Notes under the pieces: generated by a model | What the model was told of the DNA's origin: nothing | Seen by the model: only the letters and a program-made list of their open reading frames with translations | Database searches by the model: none | NCBI RefSeq assembly: GCF_036785885.1 | Contig: NC_092320.1 | Span: 17,113,557 to 17,177,556 of the forward strand | From: Coffea arabica | Lineage: Eukaryota; Streptophyta; Magnoliopsida; Gentianales; Rubiaceae | Direction of reading: 5' to 3' | DNA: 64,000 nt | Translations under genes and position numbers: made by a program | Shown: piece by piece, positions 10,338-22,916 of the stretch | Layout: each line of letters begins with the position of its first letter | Numbering within the stretch: the first letter of the stretch is position 1

Positions 10338-13300
10338 TTATCGATCAATGCCCTCAATCTTGTCCTCAACCTCGGAGTACAACTGCCTCAGTCTCTCAAT
10401 ATTTTCTTCGGAAGTCTCCCAGTATCCACGTCCATTGGCCTCCAAAAATGTCTGAACCAACTTCCTGAAAGAGTTCGGGTTTGTGCTCATTAGCCTGTTC
10501 AACATCTCCTGATCTTCGATAAACGTGGAATTAGCCTCTTCATACACCCAATTGTCTACTTGGCCCGATGTTGCACTCCATCCGACAGTGTTTGTCAGGC
10601 GTTTCTCAATTTCACGAACACCCTCATATCCACTGGACAGCATGCCTTCATACCACTTGGGGTTCAATAGCTTGGTTCTTGCATCAAGCCGTACAGTCTC
10701 AGACAGTGTACGTACCTGAACAGATGCAAATGAGGGCTGTTAATACATAGAGATCAAGAAATCTTGTGCAGCTTGAATGATGTCTCGCAGGTAAGAAATA
10801 CACCAGGTTAACAAGTCAGATGGTTACCTGTGCATTAGCTGTAGTTGTGTCAGCAATATATGCATTGGGCTTCTTCCCATCCATCCTGAGGTTCTGTACA
10901 AGGTTGGTTGGGTCAGAGTCAAAGTAGTGACTGACATCTGTTAGTGAAATTTCAGAAGAGTCCAGATTCTGGAATGTGGCATCCGCTGTGCTAAGAGCCA
11001 TCTCGAAGACTTTCCGTTTCTCAGTCATGCCTGCACCAGGAGCATCACAGTCAAATGCAAATGACTTTCGGCTCAAGTACATATCTTGAAGTTGCTTCTC
11101 GTCATTCCATGAAGAGTTCTCGACTGCAAGGTTTACATTGGAGGAATAGGAGCCTGAGGCATTTGAGAAGACACGAGTTGCAGCTTCACGAACATCAATC
11201 CCAAGTTCTTTAGCTTGTTCTAGTGCATGCTTCCTCACATAATTTTGGTCTTCTAGCTCATCTAGCTCAGCAACCATCTTCACTGCTCGGTCAAGGAGGT
11301 TCATCTGTGAAGGAAAAAGGGGAAATCATAATTAGCATTTCACTGCTGGAACTAAAAGGACATAAAACAAAAGAAAATGCACAAGTAAAACAAGATGCTT
11401 CTGAAGTTGATCCTACTCTATTAAATTGAGATACTGCTTCAGTTCAAAATAGAATATTAGAGAAGAAAACTTAATTTTTAAGATGAAATTAAGAACCAAG
11501 ATCTGATACCTGATTGATGAAGAGATCTCTGAACACTCCAGAGCAATTCACAACAACATCAATCCTTGGTCTTCCAAGCTCTTCAAGGCTGACAGGCTCA
11601 ACCCGATTCACTCGTCCAAAGGTGTCAGCCACTGGCCTAACTCCAATCATCCACAATACCTGAGCCAATGACTCACCATATGTCTTGATGTTATCTGTAC
11701 CCCAGAGTACAAGTGCAACAGTCTCCGGGTACTTTCCCCCATTATCAGCCTTCTGCCTCTCAAGCAACCTATCAACGACAACCTTTGCACTTTGCATTGC
11801 TGCAGTAGTTGGAATAGCTTGTGGATCCAAAGCATGTATGTTCTTTCCAGTTGGCAGAACTTTTGGGTTTCTAATTGGATCCCCGCCAGGACCCGGTTCA
11901 ACATATTTACCTTCCAGAGCCTGTTTCAAACTTCCCAACTCATTATCAGCCACAACAAGCTTCAGACACTCGCCTAGGAATTGGAACAACACCCTAAGCT
12001 TCTCCCTGTCAGCTCTATAGAATTTGGAAGTTGATAGATATTGGACCCATGGTTCATTTATGCCAAAGCCAAGAATTGCGCTGAGCTTGTCAGCAACATC
12101 AACAACTTGACCCTTCTTGTTAGTGGTTCGTTCAACAAATGCAGTTATTGCTCCACGTGATGCCTCAGTTATTTGTCGAAGCAGTTCCACATCACGCAAG
12201 ATACCCTTGTCACTTCCTCTATATACATCCTCCATATCTCTTCCCACTGTCTGAGCCAATATGGATGGAAGAGAGGAAATTCCATCTTCAGGGCGATCCA
12301 ATGCAGCAATATTAACTAGTGTCGCTACTGCCTCCATTGCAGATGGAGGCTCACCAATGACATGAAGCCCACAGGGTAAAAGCCGGGATTCAATCTCCAT
12401 GATTTTTGAATATACCTTTCCAACCACAAGGTCATGCTCTGCGCCTGAAATTTCTCCCCCTTCTTCAGGAAGATCTACATCCTTGTCAAGGTTACATTGC
12501 CTTGCTGTGCTGATAATAGAGCTTACAATTTGAGAACCACGACCAGTGTCTTTTAGGGATTGATAAGAGGAAATCAGCTCACTGAGCTGCTTGAGTCCCT
12601 TGTAGAGCCCTGCATTTTCTGCTGGTGGAGTCAAGTAGCTAATTGTATTAGCATAACTCCTACGTTTGGCAATGGTGGCCTCAGATGGGTTGTTTGCTGC
12701 ATAGTAATAGACATTGGGGATGTTCCCAATGAGACTATCAGGATAACAAACATCACTCATGCCCACCTGTTTTCCAGGCATGAACTCAAGGGAGCCATGA
12801 GTGCCAAAGTGAAGAACTGCATCAGCCTGGAATATCTTCTCGACAAAGGAGTAGTAAGCTGCAAATCCATGGTGCGGGCTTGCTGATTTAGAAAATAGAA
12901 GCCGCATCGGATCACCCTCATAGCCAAAAGTCGGCTGAACTCCAATAAAGACATTTCCATACTGCTTTCCGTACACCAGAAGGTTTTCTCCATCAGAGTT
13001 CAGGTTGCCAGGTGGCTTACCCCAGTTCTCCTCCAGAGCGGTTGCATAAGGAGTTAACTTCTGGTACTCGCGAACATTCATTTTGTAAGCAATATTAAGA
13101 TTTGGACTGTTGAATTGAGCCTCTTTGTCATGAATTATGTCTTCAATCAAGGCCTCACCAGTCTCTGGAAGGCCCTCAACATTGTAGCCATCTTTTTGAA
13201 GGTCTTTGAGAACAGAATAAATGGAAGCAAAGACATTCAGGTACGCAGCAGTTCCAACATTGCCTTTGTCTGGGGGGAAGCTGAAGACGGTTACGGCTAG

Positions 13301-15672
13301 TTTCTTCTCTGTCTGTACATATTTAAGAAGCAATATGAGATTATCTAGCATATGCTGCAACTCTCCCATTGCTATTTATGGATATAACAACATTGATAAG
13401 AACTAGTAGGCCAACGAAGCGAGCTGCTAATCAGGAATCATGGATACACTGTTCTTAGTCATGCTAATATTAGAGTTTTGTCTTCCTCTTTAATTTTCAG
13501 AAAAAACAAAGACAAGGCACATAAGATTCGAATTTACTACTTTTAGTCACTCTTACCAAAGAGGAAAAAGAAAAAAAAAATGCATTTGCGATTGTCAGTC
13601 CATTACTCACTCTTACCAAAAAGATAAAATGTTTTATGGCCTGAACTAATTTGACAGACATAATGTAATATTTAAACCACAAAATCTAACCTAAAATTCT
13701 CTTGTCACAAATAATTGATTCATAGATAAGAGTGCAGTTACATTTCAGATGTGGGAGCTTGAAGCAAAAATTCAGGCACCATTAGGCCTACGACAGATAC
13801 TTTTCTTCAAAGTCTATATAAAGAAAATAAAAGACTCGCATAAAACTCAGAAGCAAAGGTGACCATACCTTTGATTTCTTCTTAAGCTCAGCCCATTTGA
13901 TCGCTCTAGTGCAGAGCTGCTCCACTCTTTTGTGTAGAGCATGTGATTTCCCTGCAATGGTATAGTGGCAAGTGCAAACAAAAATAAGTACGCTAATACA
14001 TCATTTGCTTAAAGTATATGGTACTACCGTAACCAATACAAGCATAAACATTTGCAGATGGAGATTCAGAGAGGGACTTCAATAATTAAGGTTCAGGTAA
14101 GAACTATAAGCGCCTAGCAATCCTTGACTTGCAAGCATAAAGAACCAAAAACAGGAGTAACTAATTCATAAGCCAAAATGCTTAAGAGTTCAAATTTCAA
14201 GGTCTTGGTGTTTGAGCTGAAATCAAAACATAAAGATATGATGATAAAGAAAGAAGTCACTTGCCTGTTCTGGGATCTCGGCCTGCAAACACTATAGGCT
14301 CCATGCCTCCATCTAGTTCTGGAAGTGCAACCTGCAGAGCTACCTGGATCGGATGCAGCCCAAGAGTGCTGTTCAACCATTCCTCCGTAGTCTGGAACAC
14401 CAAAGGCAACGCAACAATGTAAGGCACATCAAGCTTTCTCAACGCCTCAACTGCCCTGGGATGATCTTGCCTTGCAGGTCCGCCCACAAGAGCGAAACCA
14501 GTCAATGAAACCACTGAATTCACAAAGGGCTTCTTGGTGACTGGATCAATGAAATATTTCTCAACTGGCCCTGAAAAGTCAAGTCCACCAGCAAATATTG
14601 GTATGACTTTAGCCCCTCTTGCTTCCAGTTCCATAATCACAGCCACATAGTGACTCTCATCACCGGTGACAATGTGACTCCTCTGCAAAACCAACCCGAT
14701 GATAGGTGCACTTGGACTCTTAAGCTTTTCGTTAGCATCCCTCCTAGTACCATACCAATTCAGATACTCCTTAACATCATCGTACATACAAGGAGCCAAT
14801 GGGTGCCAAACTCCACTGTCCAAGTACAGAACTGGATCAGAATACTCAATTTTTGTCCCTTTTAGTGCAGGCACATATGAACCAGAAATCATTTTCAAGA
14901 AATTCACCAAATTATCAGGGGAACCACCAAGCCAAAACTGCAAACTAAGTATATACATCCTAGCATCCTGGGCCTTATCACTGGGCAAGTACTTCAAAAC
15001 CTTGGGCAATGTCCTCACAAGCTTCAACATGCTGTCAGCAAATCCTGCGGAGGACTTGTTCTTCTTCTTAAACAGCTGAAAAAAGGGACTTTTTGACAGC
15101 CCGAGCTGGGACATACTGAAAGACCCCAACTTGTTGAGTCTCATAACCTCAGGCATTGATGGAAACACCAAAACTGCATCAAGCCTATTCCTCTCTTTCT
15201 CCACCGCAGCCTTTACCTTCAAGGCTAATTCCTCAACAAAGATCAATGATCCTATAAAAATATTCGCATCCTCGAGGTCCTTACAGAAAGTTTTGTAAGT
15301 ATTTTCATCTCTAAGCTCCTCTACTAAGTATCCTACAACTTCAAAAGAAGCAAACTTTCCATTCTGGTTCAGGGTTTGAACTGCAGCTGTAAGGGATGAC
15401 TGATACTGAGCTTCTAAAACTACATACACAACCTTAACGGTGGGGAGGCCCTTGTTATTCTCAGGTACAATTCTTCTAACCTCAGGGGTGGTTTGAGTGA
15501 ATAATCCATTGCCAATTGCAGCACATTTGAATTTCAAAACTGAGTTTGAGTTGGTTGGGCTGGATTTCTTGGGAAGAAATGAGTGAAGAAAGTAACGCTT
15601 TTGCGAAATTGATGAAAGTTGGTCCACTTTTGAGCTAGGAATTTGAAAAGGTGAAGAAACCAGAGAAGCCAT
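10338..15672 (-). CDS. CHLH: Magnesium-chelatase subunit H, chloroplastic
   Basis: Five exons on the - strand: 15672-14265, 13951-13869, 13312-11510, 11304-10828 and 10715-10338. They give 1382 aa, one more than Arabidopsis CHLH/GUN5. The large subunit binds protoporphyrin IX and, with CHLI and CHLD, inserts Mg2+, the first committed step of chlorophyll synthesis. It is also linked to plastid-to-nucleus (GUN5) signalling. The N-terminus ([16 protein letters not shown]) is a Ser-rich transit peptide, followed by the N-terminal CHLH domain ([18 protein letters not shown]) and the CobN/Mg-chelatase domain (e.g. [55 protein letters not shown]). The C-terminus is [10 protein letters not shown]. 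All exon phases agree. Intron 1 starts with GC rather than GT (CAG|GCAAGT on the - strand). Using the nearby GT would break the frame of exon 2. No lesion seen. Confidence 0.97.
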
Positions 15673-16060
15673 TTTGCTCAAGCTCCCTAATTTTCTTGAA
15701 TGCACAGAGGAAAACAGAGCAGCCCACGAATTTTAATGGAAACACTGTAGCTCTAAATGCGTGCACAAGCACAACTATGCTAAAATGGCAAACAGAAAGA
15801 AAAAGAATGAAACAGAAATCGGGGGAGGAATCAATAAATGTACCTTGCCCCCTCTTTCAGATATGAGAGCGTTTTCACTATTCAGTGAAGAAGGTTTCTG
15901 CTTCTGCATCTGCTTCTTCTTTCTGTTTTCTTGAATAAATTACAAGGCTTCGAGCTTATATCCTTCATGTGGAGAGAAGTGAGTGTATGAAGAAATGAAA
16001 GGAAATAAAGTTGGTTATTTTCTGTTAGTGGTCAGACAATAGGACACGTGGAAAACTGTG
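15673..16060 (-). promoter_or_regulatory. CHLH 5'UTR and core promoter with TATA-like and G-box motifs
   Basis: Read on the - strand, GATATAAGC at about 15956-15964 is a plausible TATA box ~290 bp upstream of the ATG. A CACGTG G-box core at 16045-16050 (ACACGTGG context) lies ~85 bp further upstream. G-boxes are known binding sites of HY5/PIF-type light regulators, and CHLH is light regulated in plants. The transcription start is inferred, not shown. Confidence 0.45.
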
Positions 16061-18951
16061 TAGGCCACTTGGGAGTGCGTGTTCTGAGGTTGAGGTTCAA
16101 TTCAGTCAGGCAATTTTAGGGAGATCGACCTAGTACTAGCGAGTGGACATTGTCTGCATGTAATGTGGTCTCTGTCTATCTCTTGGGCTTGTTCTGATGA
16201 ATTTCTTGGTTTCCTATTGGCCAGTTTGGATTTCCTAAGGAAGAAGTACAGGCCTATGAGAGGGGTAGATTGGATTGTTTATGATGAGGAGGGAGATAGA
16301 TTAGATTGCTAGATTTTTAATCTTTTTTGTTGTCATTCTAGAGTGAACATTTACTTTGAAGGGGAAAGCTCTTTTTGCTTGAAAAGATTCTGATTTTTTA
16401 GCTTGCGTCCCTGCGGGAAAGGAAATTGACATTTCCTATGGCTCCAACCTTCCTAGGTCTCATGGCAGGTTAACAGTGACACGTAGAACACTAAATGGCC
16501 ATAAGAAAAAGAAAAGGGTGAAAAAATAAATAAAAAAGTAGCCTTGCAAATGTTTTCATTGTTTTTTCACCCTCTTTTTTCAGTTTACCTTGCTTCCTAG
16601 TTTTGATTGCTACAAGGACAGTGTTGAGAATCATAATAAAGATTATTCGGTCAAGTGATAAAGCGTTTGATATAATTACAAAGCTTGGTTCAGTCGCCAC
16701 CATCAAAACCTGTAAGGCTTGGTGGGATGGAAGGTCACAAATTCAAACCATCTGCTATTATATATAGTCAGCCATTATAAAAGTGATTTCAAAGGGGTGT
16801 GCGGCGTCTGAGGTGAAAATGAAAGTTAAAGAAAGTTTGAAATTATGTTGCATCCCACGGAGAAACAATGCTTATTATGGCTATTTACTATTTTAATATC
16901 AATTTATTGCTTTAGTGTCAATGTATAGTCTGATGTAAATAATACTTTAGTGTCAATTTATTACTTTTTTTTTCTTAAGAGACTTTAAACTTTTACACAG
17001 CAGAGAATATGACGGAAAGAATTTGAAAGTCAAGGCAAAAATTTTATATAAGAATACTTTAGTGTCCAGTAGTACTTGTTAAATGTGTTTATTTTTTTTT
17101 TATATATATAAGAATGTAGTTAATTTACAGTAACTTATTTGCATGCAAGTCTGTTTACTGTTGTCTTTAGCTTTTCAAAACCCTAAACAGATTTTCCTCC
17201 AAATGCATTTAATTTAGGTCGATTCATGTCTCCTTCAATATGAAAATAAAGTTTTAAAAAAAAATCTCCATACATGTTTGAACAAATCCTCAAGAAATTG
17301 TCTAGAAATATAAGCTTGATCCTGTCAACACTTTGATCTTTCAATGCATTAGTTAACACTCAAAGTTTTGTCCACAAATATTGAAGGAGTTATCTATTCA
17401 TACACTACTTTTACTTTCTTTTCTTCTTTGGTAAAATGTACAACTACATAGGAGACCGGCCATTTGTCACCCAAAATGGGGTCATTAGTATTGGAACTCG
17501 GATGCATTTCTCCATTGCTTTGCCGGCTAGTTAAGACATTTCTACCTGACATGGGTGATGTGCCGTAGGAATGAATGATACCAAGAACACAGGAGACCAT
17601 CCCCAAAGGCAAAAAAGTTTCAAGATAAACTTACAAGTGAATTATCCTGTAGAATTTGACCCATTTCTCATTCAACGAACAAGGGGTACGAAATATATCA
17701 GATTGATTTTCCGATCAAAAAGTACTATGTGAAATCTTCGATTTTTTTCCACCATTAATTAGCTACTTTGTTTATGAATATTTATGAATTTCATAGTAAT
17801 AGAAATAACATGTCCTACCGAGACAGAATTTGTAACTTGCTATCCTCTTGCCTAGCAGAATATATATATATATATATTATATATATATATTCTGAGATGG
17901 GGTTTTGTTTGCAGAAGAATCAAGCATATCAACTGATCTTTTATTCCATATGCTTTACATCAGAGAAGGAATTGGCGTCTTTGTATGGAGATGGGGGATA
18001 AATCAAAGAACAAAAGAGCAAAAGTTTTTCGAATACCATATATATAGTTTAGTCGGGAAGAGTCACATTTTTAACCTGCAAGGAATTGGTGTAACTAGGA
18101 TTTAGACTTTGGGACTGCAAAAAATGAAATGCATGACAAAAACTAGTTGCATCCCCCATATGCCAATCTACGAAAAAAAAAAACCGGAAATCTAGAGCTT
18201 TTTATGATAAAAATTAAGCTCAAAAACAAAATGTGGCATATGTATAGTTGTGCATTTGGCGATTGAAATGTATGTATTTCGCAGGAAGAGCAATGAAGCA
18301 TCCTCCATTTTTTGCATCACTGACTCAAACCCCTGGCCGTCCACTCCCTTAACCTTTTTTCTAAGCTTTCTAAGATTCATGCATACTACGACCCCCATTT
18401 TCTCCCTTGTCCCTAACACATTTTTCAGTTTTCTTAAATTAAGGGCTAGTACCAAAATTTCTTTCTCAACATTAACAATTGCTAAAGCTAAATTGTATAA
18501 GTAATTCAAGGAAATATTAAGCTAAAATAATTTATGTTAATATAAATATTAAAGTCAAATATATTTAATTATTACCATGATACTGTAATATAGAACTTGA
18601 AATGATAGATATTAAATATCTCTAAAAATTTAAACTTCAAAACAATTTTTTAGAAAATAAACCACTTAATTGATAGAGTCATTCATCCTCAAGTTTATCA
18701 AGGTTTTTGTGGGGGATTGGTGATTGGGGGGGGGGGGGGGGAGAAGGGGTGTGAGGGTGGGGAACTTAATATTTGTACAATTTATCAAAAAAAAAAAAAT
18801 AGCGGTCCAAATTAAATTCTTCAAACTTTTGGGGGGTAGTTTCCCCAACTCAACACTCCCCACCCTTACTTTTGTCACGTTGATCCAATATTTTGCGATA
18901 CTTAAATTTCTAGAAAGAGAAACTTTTACATTTGCAAATTTAGAGTGTTTT
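16061..18951. other. AT-rich intergenic region; no gene seen
   Basis: No exon with recognisable homology on either strand. It contains a possible SINE-like stretch at ~16645-16790, an A/T palindrome at about 17858-17894 and a G-run near 18727-18741. Small open frames here look random. Confidence 0.5.
16645..16790 (+). mobile_element. Possible tRNA-derived SINE remnant
   Basis: A box A-like GGTCAAGTGATAAAGCG is followed ~30 bp later by a box B-like GGTTCAGTCGCC. Dicot SINE heads have this arrangement. No A-tail or TSD was found, so the limits are arbitrary and the call is weak. Confidence 0.3.
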
Positions 18952-18965
18952 AGTTAACATTCTAG

Positions 18966-19107
18966 CCCATAGTCCCACATCGTTTCTTCGGGTTGGGGAG
19001 TTGGGTAGTTAAGTCCCCAGGTTTGCCTCAAGAGTTGCCGGCTTTTGGGGTTAAATCTGGGATTAGGTTTAATTAACTAACTTCAAAAGTCTGAAAAAAA
19101 AAAAAAA
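18966..19107 (+). mobile_element. Retroposon (SINE-like) with 14-bp TSD and A-tail
   Basis: This 142-bp insertion is flanked by exact 14-bp repeats AGTTAACATTCTAG (18952-18965 and 19108-19121) and ends in about 14 A residues, the hallmarks of L1-type retroposition. Its 5' end carries AGTCCCACATCG, which matches the plant snRNA upstream sequence element (RTCCCACATCG). A weak box B-like GGTTAAATC lies at ~19050. The source RNA is not recognised: it may be a SINE or another retroposed small RNA-like transcript. Confidence 0.75.
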
Positions 19108-20488
19108 AGTTAACATTCTAGAGTTGGTATTCTAGATTTGTTACTCAAAAAAAAAATAAATTACAAATGAAAGAAACTTTTATATAGCTGTAAAACAAAC
19201 ATAATGTCCATATATTTCTTTTCTTTCAATCAAGAAAAAGATAATATTTGACTGAAGGAGGCCGGTCTCTTGACAAAAAGTTTACACAAACTTTCACCAA
19301 TGCATTATCCTTCAATTGTTTGGCAGGTTTCGGGTTGGGGGGAAGAAAATGCAAATGCCTTCTTGCAAGACGTAAATAGAAAACACACACACACACACAC
19401 ACACATTGGCACAATATCAGAAAATTGTTACTATGCTGTAAGAGCAAAAGAAAGCTGCAGTTTTCTCAAATGCTAAATGTGGTTCAGTGGTTAATAATCA
19501 TGTTAAAAAAAAAAAAAAAAAAAAAAACCTTGACTATGGAGTCAATGGCAGGAAAAGCTCATGGGGCATTCTTGAACAAAACTAACGGGGAGGAAAAGTA
19601 GATACTATTAGATTTCTATACTTTATTTTATTACCAAGGCTTGCGTGCCCTGCCGATTGAAAAAGGCAACCCAAACAGAAAAAAAAAAACCCCTTTGTAG
19701 CTTGGAATGTATCATCATTTTTATTATGATTATTATACATGTAAAATATATAGCTATTCCAAATTTACACTCGTGGATTAGCTGTTTTTAGAAGTATTTT
19801 TGAAAAATTTTACTGCAGTAGAATTTTTATAGTATATTTTGAAATATTGTTAGAAAATATTTTGGAATATTTAAGAGTAAAAGAATTTTTAGAATATATT
19901 TTGAAATATTTTTTAAACATTAAAAAAAATTAGACTACTTTTTAGAGTATCTTTTAGAGTATTTTTAAAAAATTTTAATAGTATTTGAAAAACTAATAGT
20001 ATTTTGAAAAACTCTTGAATCCAAACATCCAAACTGCAGAATTTGACAATCTGGGAATTAAAATTGAAAGGAGGAAAAAAGGGGAAAAAAAAGAAAAAAG
20101 AAATAACAACAGGTAGCCTGTGGTCGGTTTCCTGAACAGAAAGATCCTGTTATAATGCGATTCAACTTGGCACCAGGGAAAGTGAGGTTTATACTTACTT
20201 TGTATAGGATCCAGCCATCCAGGCCATAACTAGTATCCATAGAAGTCAATGGTGCCATAATGCAAAATACGATTTTTTTAGTCACAAGGATTCTTTACAA
20301 GCTCACCATGAAATTGCCATTTGTCTAATTCCTTTCCAACTATAATCCCTGCAAAAAGATTGGCTAAAACACAGTCCTCTGTGATATTTTGCTGCTCATT
20401 TCATTCTCAACCAAGGAAGCTAAAGGGTATGAAGAAACGAATACCATTAAAACCTAGATACCGATGGATTCACAAGTTACTCCTGCTT
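19108..20488. other. Intergenic region downstream of RRP43; simple repeats only
   Basis: Contains a (CA)n tract at 19383-19405, an A-run at 19505-19527 and an AT-rich, TATTTTGAAATATT-type repetitive stretch (~19790-20015) ending in TTGAATCCAAACATCC, a tail often seen on plant repeats. No gene is supported. The last bases hold the RRP43 3'UTR. Confidence 0.5.
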
Positions 20489-22916
20489 TTAGTCCACCTC
20501 CATATCAGAAATTGCTTCATTTAAGATCTTTTGAAGTTCCTTCAGTCTCTGTCTTGTTAATGCAACGCAATCCTGCAGTTTTGAACTTCGTCAGCAGTTT
20601 CTCATGGTATAAGGAAAGAGGATGAATATGCAGGTAGGGAGGGATAGCCATAATTAATGAGTAGAAAGCTAAACATTTTTCCATGCTACAGAAACATTAT
20701 GGAATCTTGTTTCCCGTTTCAAGGTGATGTAGCCTAACCTGAATAGCTGACGTTTGGGCAAGAACTGGTCCACCTGGTTTGTAAAGAGAAACCAATTGAC
20801 TGGAGGAATCCAATACCACAGTCACAAGTGTCTCCATTATGGATTCTTCCTCTGCTGTAGGATCTGCCAGGATGTAATTCTTGTGAAGTATGCAAGTTAA
20901 GGACAATGGTATTGTAGCCAACTTGAGCTTCCTTTTTTCTTTATTGACTGGCTCCTTCTCCAACTTCCCTCCCCCATTATCCTCAGAAATAAGCACAATT
21001 CTTCCCTCATCATTCAGAGAAACTACAGGAATTTGCACTGCAAGCAACGGGATTCATGTAAACAAGCAAGGTAGTATGTGAACCTCAAGAATTACATAGC
21101 ACAATCTTCTATGATGCAAGAATTATGATGGAACACCAGGAGCCTCAGTTTTGCCATCCAAACTAATTACAGAGATGAATAATCTCGTCTTTTAGTGAAC
21201 ACCAGCTCTATAAAAAACCACTTTTGTGCATATCAGAAGGTGTGAAGATGAAGAGTAGGTAAGAGCAAAACAATTGCAGGAGACAGCGGGTGAAAACCTT
21301 CATCCCAAGGCTACTATATTTAAGGACCCTGTTCTAGGTGAGCAAACAAAAAATATCTAGGAGAACCAGGACTTGGCAATAAAATGTATAAAATCTGGCC
21401 AACACATAGTCCAGGCAAGCTGGCTATATTTCAAGGAACAAAGGAATTAGAAGGATTAAAACCTACACATATGGCAGTGCCTATCATAATTAAACTAAAT
21501 TCCTCACGCAACCAAACCACAAATTGAAGTTGACAATCATGAAAGACAGAAAAAAAAAAAAGAGATAAACTTACAATGTGAAAAGGCAGCAACTGCAGAA
21601 AGCAATGCAGCATCAAAAAGGGAACCATCAGCATCCAAACAATATATGTCCTGTGTCATCATAAGTTGGTAAAATAAGTAAGTGGTTATATTTGCTTAAA
21701 CCACAAGTCTGCGAAAACACTTCTTCATGAAGGAAATCACAACAAAGTTGAGTTCGACACAAGAGTAATTAAAGGGACTAAAAACAAAGGTTATGTAACA
21801 GTTGCAGCTCAAAATTCATTACCAGGTAAGCCATCCAAGCAGCTTTCCCACTGACCAAAGACAATTCTTTCAAATCAATCATGCCAGAACTATAAAATAT
21901 TCAACCAAACAATCAGCAAAGACAAGAAAATAGATATCCAGAAACAGAATGCATGAAGATGTAAGAGGTCTGGCACTCTGTATTAGGTAGAAAATGCAAA
22001 AGTTTCTAATGTTACCAAAAGAAATGTTCAACAACGAACTGAACTACTAATCACCAAGCTTAATTGCTTGACTTTTTCCACAAATACCTAAGCTTGCAAT
22101 TTACGGTGTGTAGGACCTCTTGCAATCTCTAATGGATTACAAGAGAAAATGCATTTTTACACGGGCAATTCAAAATCATTGTCCAATACTACGTAAAAAC
22201 TAGGTTAAAAGATGAAGTAGTTCATCAATTAGAAAAGGAGTGGATTGCAGGTATCAAGCTGTTGCCATGACTTGCCTCAAAATAGTGCCAGATAACTGCT
22301 TTGCCACAACTGGAGCGGCCTCTGCTGGCCTCCCAGGCCGAACAATAGGAGAACATATTGGGGGCATATGAAAATCTATAGCTGTATAAAATTGCATGTT
22401 TAAGTATTCAATTAACCATTAAAGAATTAAGGATGATAAGAGGCTATAAGAGGAACCTATGCATCCCTCATCTGGTGACTCCACTGTAGGTGTCATAACC
22501 TCCAATTTAATGGCAGCCAACATGGTCTAAGCATCAAACAAGTGATGTGTGTTAGATTCTACGTCAAAAACCTAAACTGTAAGAAAATAAAATAACATGT
22601 TAGCACTGTGGCATAAGAACTTACCGTACAGCCTATCTTTGTTAGTGCAGATCCATTTGCCGATGTAACAGCTCCTACAACAAAACCAATTGCAATTAGC
22701 TGACAATAGTAATATCTGCAAATCTTAGAAAGCTTTACGCAAATAAAACCTGGACTGACCAACGGATATGATTGTGTCTCTAGCTTTTCCAAGGGTCCTG
22801 CCATCAGGTCTAATAGATTTAAGCAGATGGCGCTCATGAAAACTCAGAGGGAAAAGACGTCTAAAAGCATCCACCTCCATTTCTGAAGATAAATCAGAGC
22901 CACTGGCAGCAGCCAT
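20489..22916 (-). CDS. RRP43: Exosome complex core subunit RRP43 (EXOSC8-like, RNase PH family)
   Basis: Eight coding exons on the - strand: 22916-22760, 22674-22625, 22526-22457, 22381-22276, 21889-21823, 21650-21575, 21037-20739 and 20572-20489. They give 302 aa, the usual length for plant RRP43. RRP43 is a catalytically inactive RNase PH-fold subunit of the nine-subunit exosome ring that processes and degrades RNA in nucleus and cytoplasm. Family signatures are SIRPDGRTLGKARDT, GAVTSANGSALTKIG, SLVSGKAAWMAYLDIYCLDADG (DNA spans exons 5-6), LTCILHKNYILADPT and EEESIMETLVTVVLD. All exon phases close. The intron after exon 4 uses a GC donor (GAG|GCAAGT): moving to the nearby GT would create an immediate stop. 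Apparently intact. Confidence 0.95.

Noticed and set aside
11685-12020. Open frame antisense to CHLH exon 3
   Set aside because: Shadow of a conserved coding exon on the other strand.
17858-17894. A/T palindrome as a designed cruciform or terminator
   Set aside because: A simple (AT)n repeat with flanking AGAAT/ATTCT. Nothing beyond microsatellite behaviour is supported.
18192-18509. 105-codon open frame on the - strand
   Set aside because: Lys/Leu-rich but no recognisable domain. It lies in AT-rich intergenic DNA with no promoter or paralogue visible here.
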